From: Armigeres subalbatus
Taxonomy: Eukaryota; Arthropoda; Insecta; Diptera; Culicidae
Direction of reading: 5' to 3'
Length of the DNA: 64,000 nt
Assembly (NCBI RefSeq): GCF_024139115.2
Contig: NC_085140.1
Coordinates: 24,504,956-24,568,955 of the forward strand
The notes under the pieces are model-generated. The model was given only the letters and a program-made list of their open reading frames with translations, was not told where the DNA came from and ran no database searches. Made by a program: the position numbers and the translations under genes. Shown here in pieces: positions 1 to 10,879 of this stretch (positions are counted from its first letter, which is position 1; every line of letters begins with the position of its first letter).

Positions 1-60
1 CAATACCTAATACTGAGGTATGTAACAGTCTTGCATAAGAGGTAAATATCAGTAAATAGT
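1..60. repeat. MITE fragment at window edge
   Basis: A 16-base stretch at 31-46 (ttgcataagaggtaaa) is identical to one in the foldback MITE at 10082-10417, so the window probably opens inside a decayed relative of that family. No terminus is visible here. Confidence 0.35.
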
Positions 61-145
61 AACTCAACTAACCATATTGTAACAGAAAGCACATCCCATT
101 CACAACTGGCTTTGCTTTGGATGACTACATATATCAGTAGTGATC

Positions 146-246
146 GGCCTGTATTTTTGGCCTTTTTCAAGGGTGAAACAGTCTACCGTTTTTCGTTATT
201 TACTTATCTACTGTTTCACCCTTGAAAAAGGTCAAAAATACAGGCC
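146..246. repeat. Foldback hairpin repeat, hammerhead-like core, copy 1
   Basis: Arms 146-182 and 210-246 are inverted copies of 37 bases with one mismatch, separated by 27 bases. The right arm reads CTTGAAAAAGG, a small hairpin, then GGCC followed by GAAACGTCGG (247-257). The same core occurs in the foldbacks at 4773-4956 and 6790-6974. Non-coding; it is probably a MITE or a relic of a ribozyme-bearing retroelement end. Confidence 0.75.
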
Positions 247-529
247 GAAACGTCGGGCAAAACAAAACTAATCGTTTTGACTAAATTAAACTGAGAAAGC
301 CACACAATAAAACACCTTACAATAAGTTTGAAAGATGCCAGGAATGTGTAGTGATTCATGATGTTTGAAGCTACATCTGCGTCTCCACAAATCGCTACGG
401 GTGATAATGAAGCATATGAAAGTCATGGAATAAGCTTGAAAGTATTTATAAAGAATAGTAAAAATCGTGCCGTCTTTTTATCAAAACAAAAATTATAACG
501 AATTTTCTTGAAGAAACTACCAAACATGA

Positions 530-790
530 AAAATAAAAGAGGAAGAGAGAAAAATGGAAGAAGATAGGGGTGAGAACACAGAGAAAGAGGAAAAATGCAA
601 AATGAAAGAGAAATGGAAAAAGTGAGAAGAGGTAAGGGGAAAGATGAAAAGGACATGAAGAAAGAATGAATGGAAAATAGTGAAAAGTAAAGGAGAAAGG
701 TAAAAGATGGAGGAGGAAAGAGAAAAGACGAAAAAAGAAAGAAGGAGAAAAGCGAAATAAATGAAAAATTGGAAAAATAGTGGGAAAGAG
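530..790 (+). repeat. Purine-rich low-complexity tract (GAAAGAGAAAA type)
   Basis: Almost uninterrupted A/G with degenerate gaaaga/gaaaag words. The minus-strand ORF across it is a by-product of the composition. Bases 800-1560 beyond it hold nothing recognisable. Confidence 0.7.
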
Positions 791-1566
791 GTATGATCAG
801 ACTTGTCTTTGGTAACGGTCCATAGTCATAGTCAAGCAGTAAAGATCAAAGCTTGACTTGCAGCACAAAACAGATAGACAACATAGAACAAATTACCGTT
901 TTCAAAATCAACTCACTGAGTATCAACAGTAGTAACAATCGACGAACGGAAGGCCCGTATACCCAAGGTGAAAGAAAACGACAGAAAAGCATGCGCTGCT
1001 GCTCTGTCTCATGCTCGTTGTTCAGTAAAGCTTGACTTCCACCAGTAGGTTCGCTAGTGTTCTAAAATCGAAGATGAACCACATTTCATAGCAATGATGC
1101 ATATATGTTATGTGCTTGCAGTATCATTTAATCGCAATTGGTTCGTAAAATTATAAAACCGCGCTGTCAGGACGGGGACATAATTTGCTTGTCTCTGATT
1201 TAGCTACGTCGCAGGTCATGCGGGGTAAGACTCTCCATTGAATGAGCACGTCTCGTTACAAAATATAACGCAGGTCGTGCAGAGAATGACCCTATCTGGA
1301 TAAATAAAAGACGGTGGCGGCTGCAGTGCACAGGCTACCCATAGCATGACTTATTACTTGTGATTTATTTGTTATATCATTCATGTGCACAACTTACATG
1401 AATCTAAATTAGTGCACATACTAATGTTTGAGCCAGCAGATATTGAGGTTTTGAGTTTGATTCCTTAGTATATGTTTTATTTAATTTTTTTGTTGTAATT
1501 ATTTTATTTTTCTGATTGATCACTATTTTTGAAGATATTGATTAGTTTCTTGACAAGTGAAACAAC

Positions 1567-2700
1567 CCAGGTAGCCAGTAAGCATTATATAAAGCATTTA
1601 AGTGGCATTATATGCGCCTTTACTGCAAAGCATTAAATGCCAATTAGCCCTATAGTCGCCTTTAATGTTATTTTAATGCAGGTTTTGGCTTAATATATGG
1701 CTTCTCAAGTGCTCAATCCTACTTTATCGATAAAGTAGAAATTTTGCTGAGTAGCATTTATTCAGCATCCTAAATGCTGAATAAATGCTTAATTTTAAAA
1801 ACAAAAAAAAAGATTTTTTAATGACATTTTTTTTAATTCTTTCACAACTGGTGCATGCGTTCCTATTAAGGATTAATCAATTTTGAGGATAATAACAAAT
1901 TTTATTGTGGTTTTCACAGTTGTTCTAAGGAGCAGGAAGTAAAACCTTTCGCTTGATATATAAAGTCCACCCACATCCCTTTTACTTATTATTTTTTTTT
2001 AAATAGTTGTTTTTATGTATGGCGACAATTGGTACACCGACCCTATATCGTTAATGTATTTTCATATTTAAATTGGAACACATTTTTTCACTTTCTTCGA
2101 GCGGGATTTGAACTCGCGCTCTTGCCACCTGACGCCGAAGTTGTCATCGCCCTTACCAGCTGCCCCATAAGAGAGAGATGGTCGTGGGAATAACTTTGCC
2201 CAACATAAACATTATGCCCCTTCAGGAACATTGAAAATTAATCTAACTTCAGTAGTGCTGCTTTAATGCATCCATCAAAAATAGTGCAATGGAATAATAA
2301 AATGTAGCTAAACTATGTAATTAGTTATAAGGTTAGGTTAACGACAAGTACTCTTGTCAATGGTCGGAGGGGAAAAAACTTTCTGCACGTACCGATTTCT
2401 ATTCTCAAATGTAAGTTCATTGGACAAATAGTCCCCACTCTATGGTTCCATATTGGAAAACATTCGACGTATGAACACTACAGGCTTTAAAGTGGCCCTA
2501 ATGTAGCTGTTTCGTTGCACTTAACGAAAAACAACATTGTGCTTTCAAAATGCTATTTTAAGACTAAGCCTCTCATGATTGCTTTGAGAACGCTTATTTA
2601 ACAGCTAGGTTTTCGAAATGCTTATGTACAGCATGGAGCATATGCAATGCCAGTATAATGCTACTATAGTTCTTACTTTAATGCTTATTGGTTACCTGAG
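1567..2700. mobile_element. Foldback MITE-like element with CCAGGTARCCARTAAGCA ends
   Basis: The left end (ccaggtagccagtaagcatt) is matched inverted by the right end (aatgcttattggttacctga). Repeated variants of taatgc/aagcatt occupy both flanks of the interior. The centre holds a tRNA-like sequence. No coding capacity. A similar acccaagtaa start near 63361 suggests another copy running off the right edge. Confidence 0.6.
2096..2178 (-). repeat. tRNA-like SINE head (A and B box)
   Basis: Read on the minus strand this has an A-box-like ggggcagctggtaagggc and, about 50 bases on, a B-box-like gagttcaaatcccgc. A complete acceptor stem is not seen, so it is a tRNA-derived SINE or pseudogene and not a working tRNA gene. 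Confidence 0.5.
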
Positions 2701-2709
2701 AAGTGCTTG

Positions 2710-3740
2710 CTTTAGCGTACCTATAATTTCTGATCTATCTGTCCGTCATTCCTAAAACAAAACGAAGCAGCAGAAGTGTTTACATAAGTCAGAAATAGGT
2801 TGTTGAAAGCTCGAGAACAGTTTAGTCGTGACCATCAAACCAACAACGCTCAGAGCCACTGAAGGTCAAGGAATAAAAACACTTGCTATAGTTACGTGTG
2901 GTTTCTTGGTCGCAATGTAATGGCTTATAGATTGGAGCTATGGTTGCTAATGTTGCGTTCGGTGACGACGATCTGAAGAAGAAAAAACTAAGCAAACCTA
3001 CACGTACAAAAATAACCTTATATCTTAGGGCAAAAAACCATTCGAAAATACTTATCCTCTTCATTATGCCACCTAATGAATGATCCCATATCAAAAAGCT
3101 AATAACATTCATAAATTAATGAAAAGTATAAGATTTGGAATGTATGTGACTGATGCGATGTATAAGTATTTTCTTATACACATTTTTAAGCGCATGCTTT
3201 GGCAAAAAGTATAAGAAATCTTAATAATAAACAACATTAAATTTTTTTACGTGTACCACTGACTATTATGACCGATGCCAAGCCTGGATATGATGAAAGG
3301 AAAATTGATAAGTGGAAAGTGAAGAAACGAAAAAAATTGAAAGTGAACAATGATAGCGGAAACAGAAAGAGGAAGAGGAAGGGGGAGAACCAAGGAATTA
3401 TATTCAATGAACAGCTACTCAGTCTTACATTCTCACGAGTTTATTTATTTATCCAACGTTTTGACGCGAGGATTGACTTTACACTCATAAGCTAGTAAAT
3501 TATGTACTCAATGCTGAATAAGTCCTTTGCGAGCAAACTGAGGATTTTCCAGTGAATCCTTAAAAACTATTCATCGAACGGGTCGTTTGGCCGAAAGCCT
3601 TTTTGCAAAATAAAAAATTCCTCAGATTGCAAGTAGTGAAAAGTGATAAGTGAAAATTGCAAAGTATGAAGTGAGAAATAAGACTGACTTTTGACTTCTG
3701 ACTTCAATACTATATTTTCAATATTTATTTGTTTGCTTTT
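2710..3740. other. No recognisable feature
   Basis: AT-rich sequence with only short accidental ORFs. No terminal repeats, conserved motifs or RNA structure seen. Confidence 0.5.
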
Positions 3741-3747
3741 GTAAACA

Positions 3748-3895
3748 AAAATTTGAACGTCGATTTGACAAATCTGGTATCAGTCCCATGTAAACCAACA
3801 CCGTCAGCATGTAGCACAGGCTTTTAACCATGTATTAGAGGTGTTGGTTTGCGTAGGAGGGCTATCAGATTCGTCAAATCGACGTTAGAATTTTT
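3748..3895. mobile_element. Short foldback MITE
   Basis: The arms start with aacgtcgatttgacaaatct and run inward to ggtgttggttt; they are inverted and about 50 bases long with a few mismatches. About 148 bp in total, non-coding. Confidence 0.65.
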
Positions 3896-4040
3896 CACTG
3901 TCATAAGACGAGTTTAGTACAATTCCATTTGATTCTACCACTTCGTATTACTTTTACATATGATATTATATCGTCTTATGACAGTGAAAACATTCCACTA
4001 ATAAAGAGCTAAATAATTTTCTTTAGAATCTTTGTTAACT
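3893..4040 (+). repeat. Repeat related to the hammerhead-like family (TCGTCTTATGACAGTG)
   Basis: The words ttcactgtcataagacga (minus sense, 3896) and tcgtcttatgacagtgaa (plus sense, about 3971) form an inverted pair. The plus-sense copy continues into cattccact...gagct...aaataattttct, as in the repeat at 22600-22770. The ribozyme-like part itself is absent here. Confidence 0.5.
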
Positions 4041-4059
4041 GAAGCAGATAAGTCGTTGC

Positions 4060-4550
4060 AATAGTTTGTTATTAATTTCACATGAGAAACAAGAAATCGG
4101 AATTGACAAATGGTGGGAAAGGAGTTTAAAGTGAAATGTGGGAAGTGAGAAATATGAAGTGTGAAGTGAAACGAGAATCTAGGAAGTAGAAGTGAGAAAT
4201 GCACAGGGAGAAGTTAAAAATTGAGAAATAAGAAGTAAGAAGTGAGGAACAAGAATCGGGTAGTTAAAATAAAGAAATGAGAAATAAGATCTGAGAAGTG
4301 AGAAACAAGAAGTTAGAATAGTTAAATTTGAAATAGAGAATAGTGAATAATGAGAATTAAAGGAATGAGAAGTGCGAAAGGAGAATATGGAAATGAGTAA
4401 AAAGTGGGAAGAAAGAATTAAAAATCGAAGAAAACAGAAAAAAGAAGTGAGGAATTATGAGTGAAGTGTGAGTAGTTAGAAGTTATAAGTGTGGAATGAG
4501 AGAAGTGAGAAGTAGGAAATAAGAATTGAAAAATGTGAAATAAGTCCTCA
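4060..4550 (+). repeat. GTGAGAA-type low-complexity array, plus sense
   Basis: Degenerate tandem gaagtgagaa/gtgagaaataag words. The same array appears in the opposite sense (TTCTCAC) at about 5000-5190 and 5395-5490, with a foldback between them. Confidence 0.75.
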
Positions 4551-4772
4551 ATATTTTCTTTTTCATTTTTCCTTTCTCTTTCTTCATTCTTCCTTCTTCT
4601 TCCTTTTTTATGCCTTTCTCCAATCGACTCAGTTGTGTTCGCAAAACCCACTACTTTTTTGACACTCATTCTTGAACGATTTGCTTGCAACAAGTTTCAT
4701 TCGAAGGGAAATTCAAAGCGGAATTTCGTTTTCCTCCATTTTTTTCTTCTTCCTTTTGCATTCTACATTTTT

Positions 4773-4956
4773 AAGGTTTTGGCTTTAAGTCTTGTGGGAT
4801 CTAAAACAGGGTTTGGGACACATGTATTGTGCCTTTACCAAGGAGTTAACATACATAACATAGTTAACTCCTTGAAAAAGGCACAAATGTGTACGAAACG
4901 TTGGATGAAAACATAAAACCCTATTTTTGATCCCAAAAGACGGAAAGCCAAAATCT
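4773..4956. repeat. Foldback hairpin repeat, hammerhead-like core, copy 2
   Basis: The outer arms (ttttggctttaagtcttgtg / inverse near 4935-4955) and inner arms (gtgcctttaccaaggagtta / taactccttgaaaaaggcac) fold back on each other. The right arm carries CTTGAAAAAGGCACA, three bases, TGTGTAC and GAAACGTTGG, so stem II differs from copies 1 and 3 while the flanking words stay the same. Confidence 0.7.
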
Positions 4957-4999
4957 CAAATGTCGCCATATTAGTTGAATCAATTAAGAATCTACAGTT

Positions 5000-5190
5000 C
5001 ATTCAACTTAATAAGTCTTACGTCTCACTACCCAATAATCTCTCACTTTTCACATCCCACTTCCGTTTCTCACTTCTCACCAATCAAATCTCAACACTCA
5101 TTTTTCCCTTCTCACTTCGAACCTCTCACTTCCCATTTCTCACTGCTTACATCTCACCACAACTCGCTTCTCGCTTTTCATTTCTCAGTA
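5000..5190 (-). repeat. TTCTCAC-type array (reverse sense of 4060-4550)
   Basis: Pyrimidine-rich tctcacttctcacttccca words. It continues at about 5395-5490 on the far side of the MITE at 5186-5394. Confidence 0.7.
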
Positions 5191-5394
5191 CACAGGATTT
5201 TGTTTTTACACGATTTTTTTCGCTCGTATTTTTGATCGTGTGACTTCAATTTGCCACCAAACTATTCGCAACATGCTTCAAAAAATCCAAAATAAATCAA
5301 AGAAAAATCACATGATAATTAATATACGTATTTAGGATGAGTGGAAAATTGAGAAAATGTAAATCGCGTAAAAACAAAATCCAGTGTACTCACT
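5186..5394. mobile_element. Small TIR MITE (TACACNGGATTTTGTTTTTA ends)
   Basis: The left end agtacacaggattttgttttt is matched inverted by the right end aaaaacaaaatccagtgtact. About 209 bp, inserted within the TTCTCAC array. Non-coding. Confidence 0.65.
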
Positions 5395-5979
5395 TCTACT
5401 TCTCACTTCATAGTCTGCATTTCCCTCTTTTTATTTCTCTATTTCTCACTACTCACTTCAAAACCCCATTTTTTCAATTCTCACTACCTCAACCATTTTA
5501 ACCTTCCTAGTGCATTCGACCCAAGCACACCCAAAGCAACGCTGTAACTTTGTAACGCAACGAGATAAAAATCTGAAAAAATCTTAACTTTTGGAAACTA
5601 AGATTCCCTGAGAAAATCAGCTTCCAGCGACATCCAGGAGAAGCACCACAAAAAAAGTGACACATTGTGCATTGGAGTCTATTCTCATAACAATCACAAA
5701 AACTCAAAATTCAACCGATTTTCTATCTTTAGGCACCAAACGAAAGCTGTAGCTAGAACAATCTCGAAAAAACAATAAAGAGCAATAGAAAAATAAGAAA
5801 ATTTCCATTAAGAAATATGAGAAAGCAACAAAACTGAGCATTTTTCTACAGAGGACTCCTTCTTTTAAAGTGTTTAAAGTTCAAGAAAAACTGTATCAAT
5901 TTCATTGTTTTTTTTGCATTTCTCATGGAAATTTTCTTAATTTTTTTATTGTTCTTTATTCATTATTTTGTGGAACATT

Positions 5980-6227
5980 TCTCGCGCTTAGGGGCGTAAC
6001 TGTATTGATCGATTTTTTTCTTAGATGTTTTCTTTTTATTATTGTATCGAACTGCGCTAGTTTGTCGATGATTTAATGGTTTGGTTTAATAGAGGATGAT
6101 TGCATCTTGCATCAGAATCAATAATCACGGTTGTAGCTTTTGAAACAATTGAGTTATTAACATAATATAAAATAGATTAAGAGAAATCGATCAATACTCT
6201 TACGCCTCTATGAAACTAAGCGCGAGA
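5980..6227. mobile_element. Foldback MITE (TCTCGCGCTTAG ends)
   Basis: The ends tctcgcgctta and taagcgcgaga are inverted. The arms continue through aggsgcgtaa and gtattgatcgattt with a seven-base insertion in the right arm. Non-coding. Confidence 0.65.
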
Positions 6228-6361
6228 TTTTGACTTTTCATGGAAAAAAAAAATTGTGGAAAATTTTGTAATAGTTTATTGCTAATATTGATTTATTTAT
6301 GGAAATTTTGTATTTTTATTCGTAAATCATTTCTTTCTTTATGGAAAAATCTTTTTTTATA

Positions 6362-7546
6362 CAGTTAAACCTCCATGAGTCGATATTGAAGAGACCATCG
6401 ACTCTTGGAAATATCAAGATGAGGAATATTACGGAGAAAAAGAAAAATTTGGATGGCTCCGCGGAAATAACGCGCAGGCGGATATTTCCGCACTGAAGAA
6501 AAGCTACACAGTATGCTATGATCATTGAGTTGTTATTAGGTATTTAAACAGCCATAGCAGCAACTGTCATACGATTATGCAAAACTTCGCTGAGTGAAAC
6601 ACGCGTATTTTCAATGGAACTCAACAATCATGAGGTTTTCTTTATGAAACCCGAATCTTGTAGAAAACTCAAATAAAGGAATACAAAATAAATTCGAAAG
6701 ACAGAAATGGTGAAATGTTAGAAACCTTGGTCACCTCTACCAACGCTGGAGACTTTTGATGATGATGATCCAGTTCAGTTTCTAATTCCAATTGAAAATC
6801 AAGTCGTTTTCGGCCGTTGCAGTCTTGTAAAGCACACTACCATTCTAACAACAAAACAAGCTTCAAACCCTTGAAAAAGGTAAAATAAATTACCGAAACC
6901 GTCGGATGCAGAAGTAAACTTGTTTTTGCTGCTTTACAAGACTGCAACGGCCGAAAACGATTTGATTTTCAATTAAATTTTCCACAGTCGCCAGGAGTTA
7001 TTTCGTTCTAATTCCAACTTTAGGGAAAGCTTTTTCTAAGAATCAAGGAAGGTTTTAAGTGTTTTACAAAAACAAATTGTGTCACGTGAAGGATATGGGT
7101 GAACAATGACTATTTCGCAAAGTTGTAGTGAGAAACAACACTTTGCCATATCTTTATGTCTTCAAATAGAAAAACGTGTTTGAAAAGGTTCTTTCCTTAT
7201 TTGTTATGTATGTGAATGATAGCCTTTATTTGCATGAAACATATTTTCCACAGTCATGTAAACATACAGAGCATCGTCATGACCATTATCGAAACGTCAC
7301 GAAATTTATGATCAAAACATGCTGATTTCAACAGCTGACTACGATCAGTTGCCTGGAAAATATCCAATCGAACGGCATTGAATTTTCATGTTATCCAAAT
7401 TTTTCTTGCAATGCGTAATAACAAATCTTTGGAAAGATATTTGAAGGGACCATCACAGTAACCCAGATTTTTTTTTTAATGTGGCATAATTTGCTTCCAT
7501 GAGTCGATGTCGAGTAATAGCACTTCGACTCATGGAGGTTAGACTG
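6362..7546. mobile_element. Tigger/pogo-like non-autonomous element with TA target site
   Basis: The left end CAGTTAAACCTCCATGAGTC and the right end, inverted CAGTCTAACCTCCATGAGTC, are flanked by TA at 6360-6361 and 7547-7548. CAGT termini with a TA duplication are typical of pogo/Tigger elements. The 1185-bp interior has no transposase and carries the foldback at 6790-6974. Confidence 0.75.
6790..6974. repeat. Foldback hairpin repeat, hammerhead-like core, copy 3
   Basis: Outer arms 6790-6834 and 6930-6974 are inverted 45-base copies with one mismatch. The loop holds CTTGAAAAAGGTAA, a spacer, TTACC and GAAACCGTCGG. Here the small internal stem is perfect (GGTAA/TTACC). It is nested in the Tigger-like element. 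Confidence 0.75.
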
Positions 7547-8069
7547 TAATTGCAATTTTTGCTTTTAAAAGTGCTAATTTATTTTTGTTTTGTGGAAAAT
7601 TCTCAATTGTTTATGGAAATTTTATTTTGCTGCCCGTGTTAAAATAACTGACTCAACCACTTAGAACACAGACATCATTAGCTGCATGGAGGATGAGGTT
7701 TAACCAGCGAGTTACAACTGCAGTTATGAAACTTCTCTGTTTGATGGATTTTTTTAGAAAATCTCCTGGCATTCCTGATAAAACTTGTCATGAAGACGTT
7801 TGGTTTGAAGTTTGTCCTAAAGACGTTTTATTACGGTTTTGAAGATTGAAACTTATTGTATAAAACTGCTTGGAGACGATGATTTTTTGTTTACTTTTAT
7901 GTTACTTGGAAAGGATAACTATAAGGAAACTGTAAAAGAATTCCTTATGTATAATTTTCAAAAAAAAAGATCCCTTGTAAGTCATTTTTCTTCTTCTTCA
8001 AGGACTCTACATTCTGGAACTTGGCCTGCTTTTCAACTTAGTATTTTATATAGCATTCCCTCAGTTATT

Positions 8070-8188
8070 AATTGAAAGCTTTTCAATGCCCGCCATTGCA
8101 TGAGTATGTATCTTGTATAGCAAGTACAATGGATACACTATTCCCAGGGTGTCGAGAAAGTTTCCAACCTGTGTCCATAGAAAAAAAA
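8070..8188 (+). repeat. Retroposon tail fragment with A-tract
   Basis: gtacaatggatacactattcccagggtgtc is shared, with a few changes, with the minus strand of 22040-22070 (ending near 21960). It is followed by an A-tract at 8180-8189. Probably the 3' part of a SINE or LINE; the family is not identified. Confidence 0.45.
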
Positions 8189-8510
8189 AGAGGTGTGCGC
8201 CGGTCCGATATTCGTCGGCGGCGGCGTTTTCGGCGTCACGCCGAAAGCCATTTTAGCCGGCGGCGTGAATCGGCGTGGCGATTTTCTATTTTCAGTTTTT
8301 TTTGGGGATATTTTCAAGACATTAAAAGAAAAATCTTTTGAATTTCTCCAGAAAAATCTATAAGTTTTTCCAAAATTTGGAAAATGTTTTCGATCAATCT
8401 TTGGAATTATCAAGACAAGGTCTTTGTAATTCCCAAATAAAATTGTTTAGAATTTCAGCAGAAAATTTTCATGAGAAACTTCAGAATTTTCACAAAAAAT
8501 GTTCTCAACT

Positions 8511-9227
8511 TGTTCAGTCCGCAAGACGGGCTGAAGTACGGTGAATGGTCAGATACAATCAACCAATCAGAGCGCAGTAGTCATCTCGATTCAACTATAA
8601 AACAGCGCGCTGTTCTGCAAGCGTCATTCAGTTGTTCAAACACCACGGACGAAGCAAGCCGAAGCAGCAGACCCGAAAAGGAATACAGCAACGAGCGAGA
8701 ACGAGACCGACCCGACACCCGCAGCCGTGCGGTCGCGGTGATCAGCAGCTGTGCGTCGAGCTACAGCCGTAGGAGTGCGAGGGGTGGTGCAGCTGATTTT
8801 TGCTGATGCATCGTCACCGACGTCGCCCGATATCGCAAGCGTTGCGTAGTGGTAGTGGTAGCAGCGAGGCTACAAAGAAAATTTGTGTATCCCGAAGAAT
8901 TTAATACATAGAATGAAGAACTAAACTGTGAAGCTTTGTGTTTTGCTCCAACGATCGGTCCCTTTTCAACACCACTCCAAGCTCCACTTCAAGCTCTTTT
9001 CAGAGCCAATCCAAAGTTAATATTAATTTTACAACTGGAAGAGTTGAATAATTTTCGACGGCCGTTTCGGCCTATCCAGACGGAGATCCATCGTCAACAG
9101 GCAGCCAGTCCCAGACATGCCACTATTGCGACGACAACCACCGGTGTTGTCCATCCCCGGTCCCACGAGGGGAATGGGCAATACACCCGACCAGCAGCGC
9201 AGCATACAGTCCACCTAGCCTTCAACA
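8511..9227 (+). mobile_element. Solo LTR of an LTR retrotransposon
   Basis: The segment starts tgttcagtcc and ends ccttcaaca, giving canonical TGTT...AACA termini, and it is flanked by the 5-bp direct repeat caact (8506-8510, 9228-9232). It is 717 bp and GC-richer than its surroundings. A TATA box and initiator lie about 85-120 bases in. No internal domain is present, so this is the product of LTR-LTR recombination. Five-bp duplications fit Gypsy or BEL/Pao; which one is not decidable here. The short ORFs inside are not genes. Confidence 0.75.
8596..8633 (+). promoter_or_regulatory. LTR core promoter (TATA + initiator)
   Basis: TATAAAA at 8596-8602, then TCATTC (A at 8626, 30 bases on) and TCAGTT (A at 8630). 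The spacing fits an arthropod Pol II TATA/Inr promoter marking the U3/R boundary. Confidence 0.6.
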
Positions 9228-9289
9228 CAACTTCTACAGGAAAAGCTACAGAAATTTACGAAAAGTTCCTGTTGAATTTCTGTTGAGTA

Positions 9290-9610
9290 TTCTTCGAAAT
9301 TTTCACAGAAAATTCTTGATAATTGTAGGAGAATACTGTTGGTAGAAAAAGTGTTTAGCCGTTGGCTTTCTCAGTCTAGAATAATGAAGACGGCTAGCTA
9401 GGCATGGCCAACAGTAAAACAGTAATTTCTTAAGAATTTCCGCGGGAGACTCTAAGGAGTTTACAAGAAAAATTCTCTGGAATGTTCACGAAAAATTGTC
9501 TGTAAGTTTAACGGAAACTTCTTCAGAATTTTCGCGGAGGATTGTTCAAAATGTCTCCATGAAAAATGGTTCGAAATTATTGGGTTTCTACCGGAAATTT
9601 TTTGTACATT
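9290..9610 (+). repeat. AATTTTC/GAAAATT degenerate minisatellite
   Basis: Irregular repetition of gaattttcacngaaaattct-like words. The same type occurs at 8330-8510, 11560-12080, 18440-18650, 32100-32230, 32640-32840, 53740-54330 and 57390-58330. No coding constraint. Confidence 0.6.
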
Positions 9611-9894
9611 AGACGTTCGATAACGAAAGTAATTTAACTGCAATGCTTTTAAAAACATTTCGATGGTTACATCAGTTTTGCAGTTATCGGACAGCTGTGC
9701 TTCAAAACGATGTCAATGTCGATGATAGCTGCATAGCGCTGAACAATCAGGTGCACTTCTATTCTGACGTCGTCTGAGAATTGTTTGCCGTCTTTAATGC
9801 GTCGCAGTTATCGAACGCCATTCGCTAACTGAAACAAGAACATGATGCAGTTATCGAACGACTAGTGTACTGTCCATAAGAAATTGTTGGAAAA

Positions 9895-10081
9895 TCCCAT
9901 TGGCCGCAAGCGACAGACGGCCGAACTGGTAATTTGGCCCAAATAGTTTGTTCTTACAGGTCGTTTGGCCGAATAGGTCATCAGCCCATAAATGCTGTTT
10001 GGCTGAAATGGTCGTTTGGCAGAATGGAATATTTGTTCGAAAAAATAGTTCAAGCCAACAGGTTATACGGCCAAATGTCAA
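9895..10081 (+). repeat. TTTGGCCGAA degenerate minisatellite
   Basis: Roughly 20-22-base units built around gtttggccgaa with variable spacers. The array resumes at 10430-10500 after the MITE insertion. Confidence 0.65.
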
Positions 10082-10417
10082 TACCCGAGCAGGAGCGACG
10101 ACCTCGATAACAGAAATTGGTATGATTTAGCCTTGCATAAGAGGTAAAATACCAAAACATAATACCAAAAACTTATGCAGAATACTTGAGACATAGCATG
10201 CTTAGGTATTTCAATACCAAGCGAATAATAATTGGTTATGCATTTGATATTGAAATAGAATATAATAACAGAATATGTTATGGTTTAAGTATTGTGCACA
10301 TTAATTTTTGGTATTATTCCTTTGGTATTTTACCTCTTATGCAGGGCTAGTTCATAACAGAGTAAGGTATCAATAACAGAATTAAGTATTATTTAGCCAA
10401 TTTCTCCTGCTCGGGTA
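10082..10417. mobile_element. Foldback MITE with TACCCGAGCAGGAG ends
   Basis: Left tacccgagcaggag and right ctcctgctcgggta are perfect 14-base inverted ends. The arms extend inward (ttgcataagaggtaaaatac / inverse). 336 bp, inserted into a TTTGGCCGAA array. Confidence 0.75.
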
Positions 10418-10879
10418 ACTGAACGGGTAATTTATTCCAAAATATCCATCCATTTGGCCTAATGACATTTACGTTGAAAAGGCTAATTGTCAAACGACCC
10501 TTGAACGAAATTTCGTAACCTCTCTACTTTTTAAGTTGATACTGGCCTTTAAGCCAAAAGCCTCTAACCAAATCTCATTAAGCCGAATTGAATGTTTATC
10601 CGAAACTGTTATCAGGTCAAAAATGGTTTGACCATAAATGTAGCAAATCTGCACCTGCGGGAGCGCAAAATGTTGGCTTTGGGGAGTTGATAGTAACCAA
10701 AAGTACGCAATTGAGACCCATGTGGGCGGAAGCAGTGCGAATCCGTACATGCAGGCACACTATTTTTTGTACACACATACACGCTCACATCCACACATAT
10801 AGCCTAAACAAACAATTATAAATTTTTGGATTTGTGCAAAGCTTCTTAGTTGTCGACCAATTGAGACTAAGTAGGACGG

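Noticed and set aside
4000..5500. GTGAGAA repeats as a CRISPR-like or telomere-like array
   Set aside because: No constant repeat-spacer layout and no fixed unit; it is degenerate low-complexity sequence.
7280..7300. cgaaacgtcacg as a fourth hammerhead-like core
   Set aside because: No CTTGAAAAAGG word or stem precedes it.
8471..9286. ORFs of 111 and 116 codons in the GC-rich block
   Set aside because: They lie in the solo LTR (TGTT...AACA, 5-bp TSD); no match to a known protein pattern.
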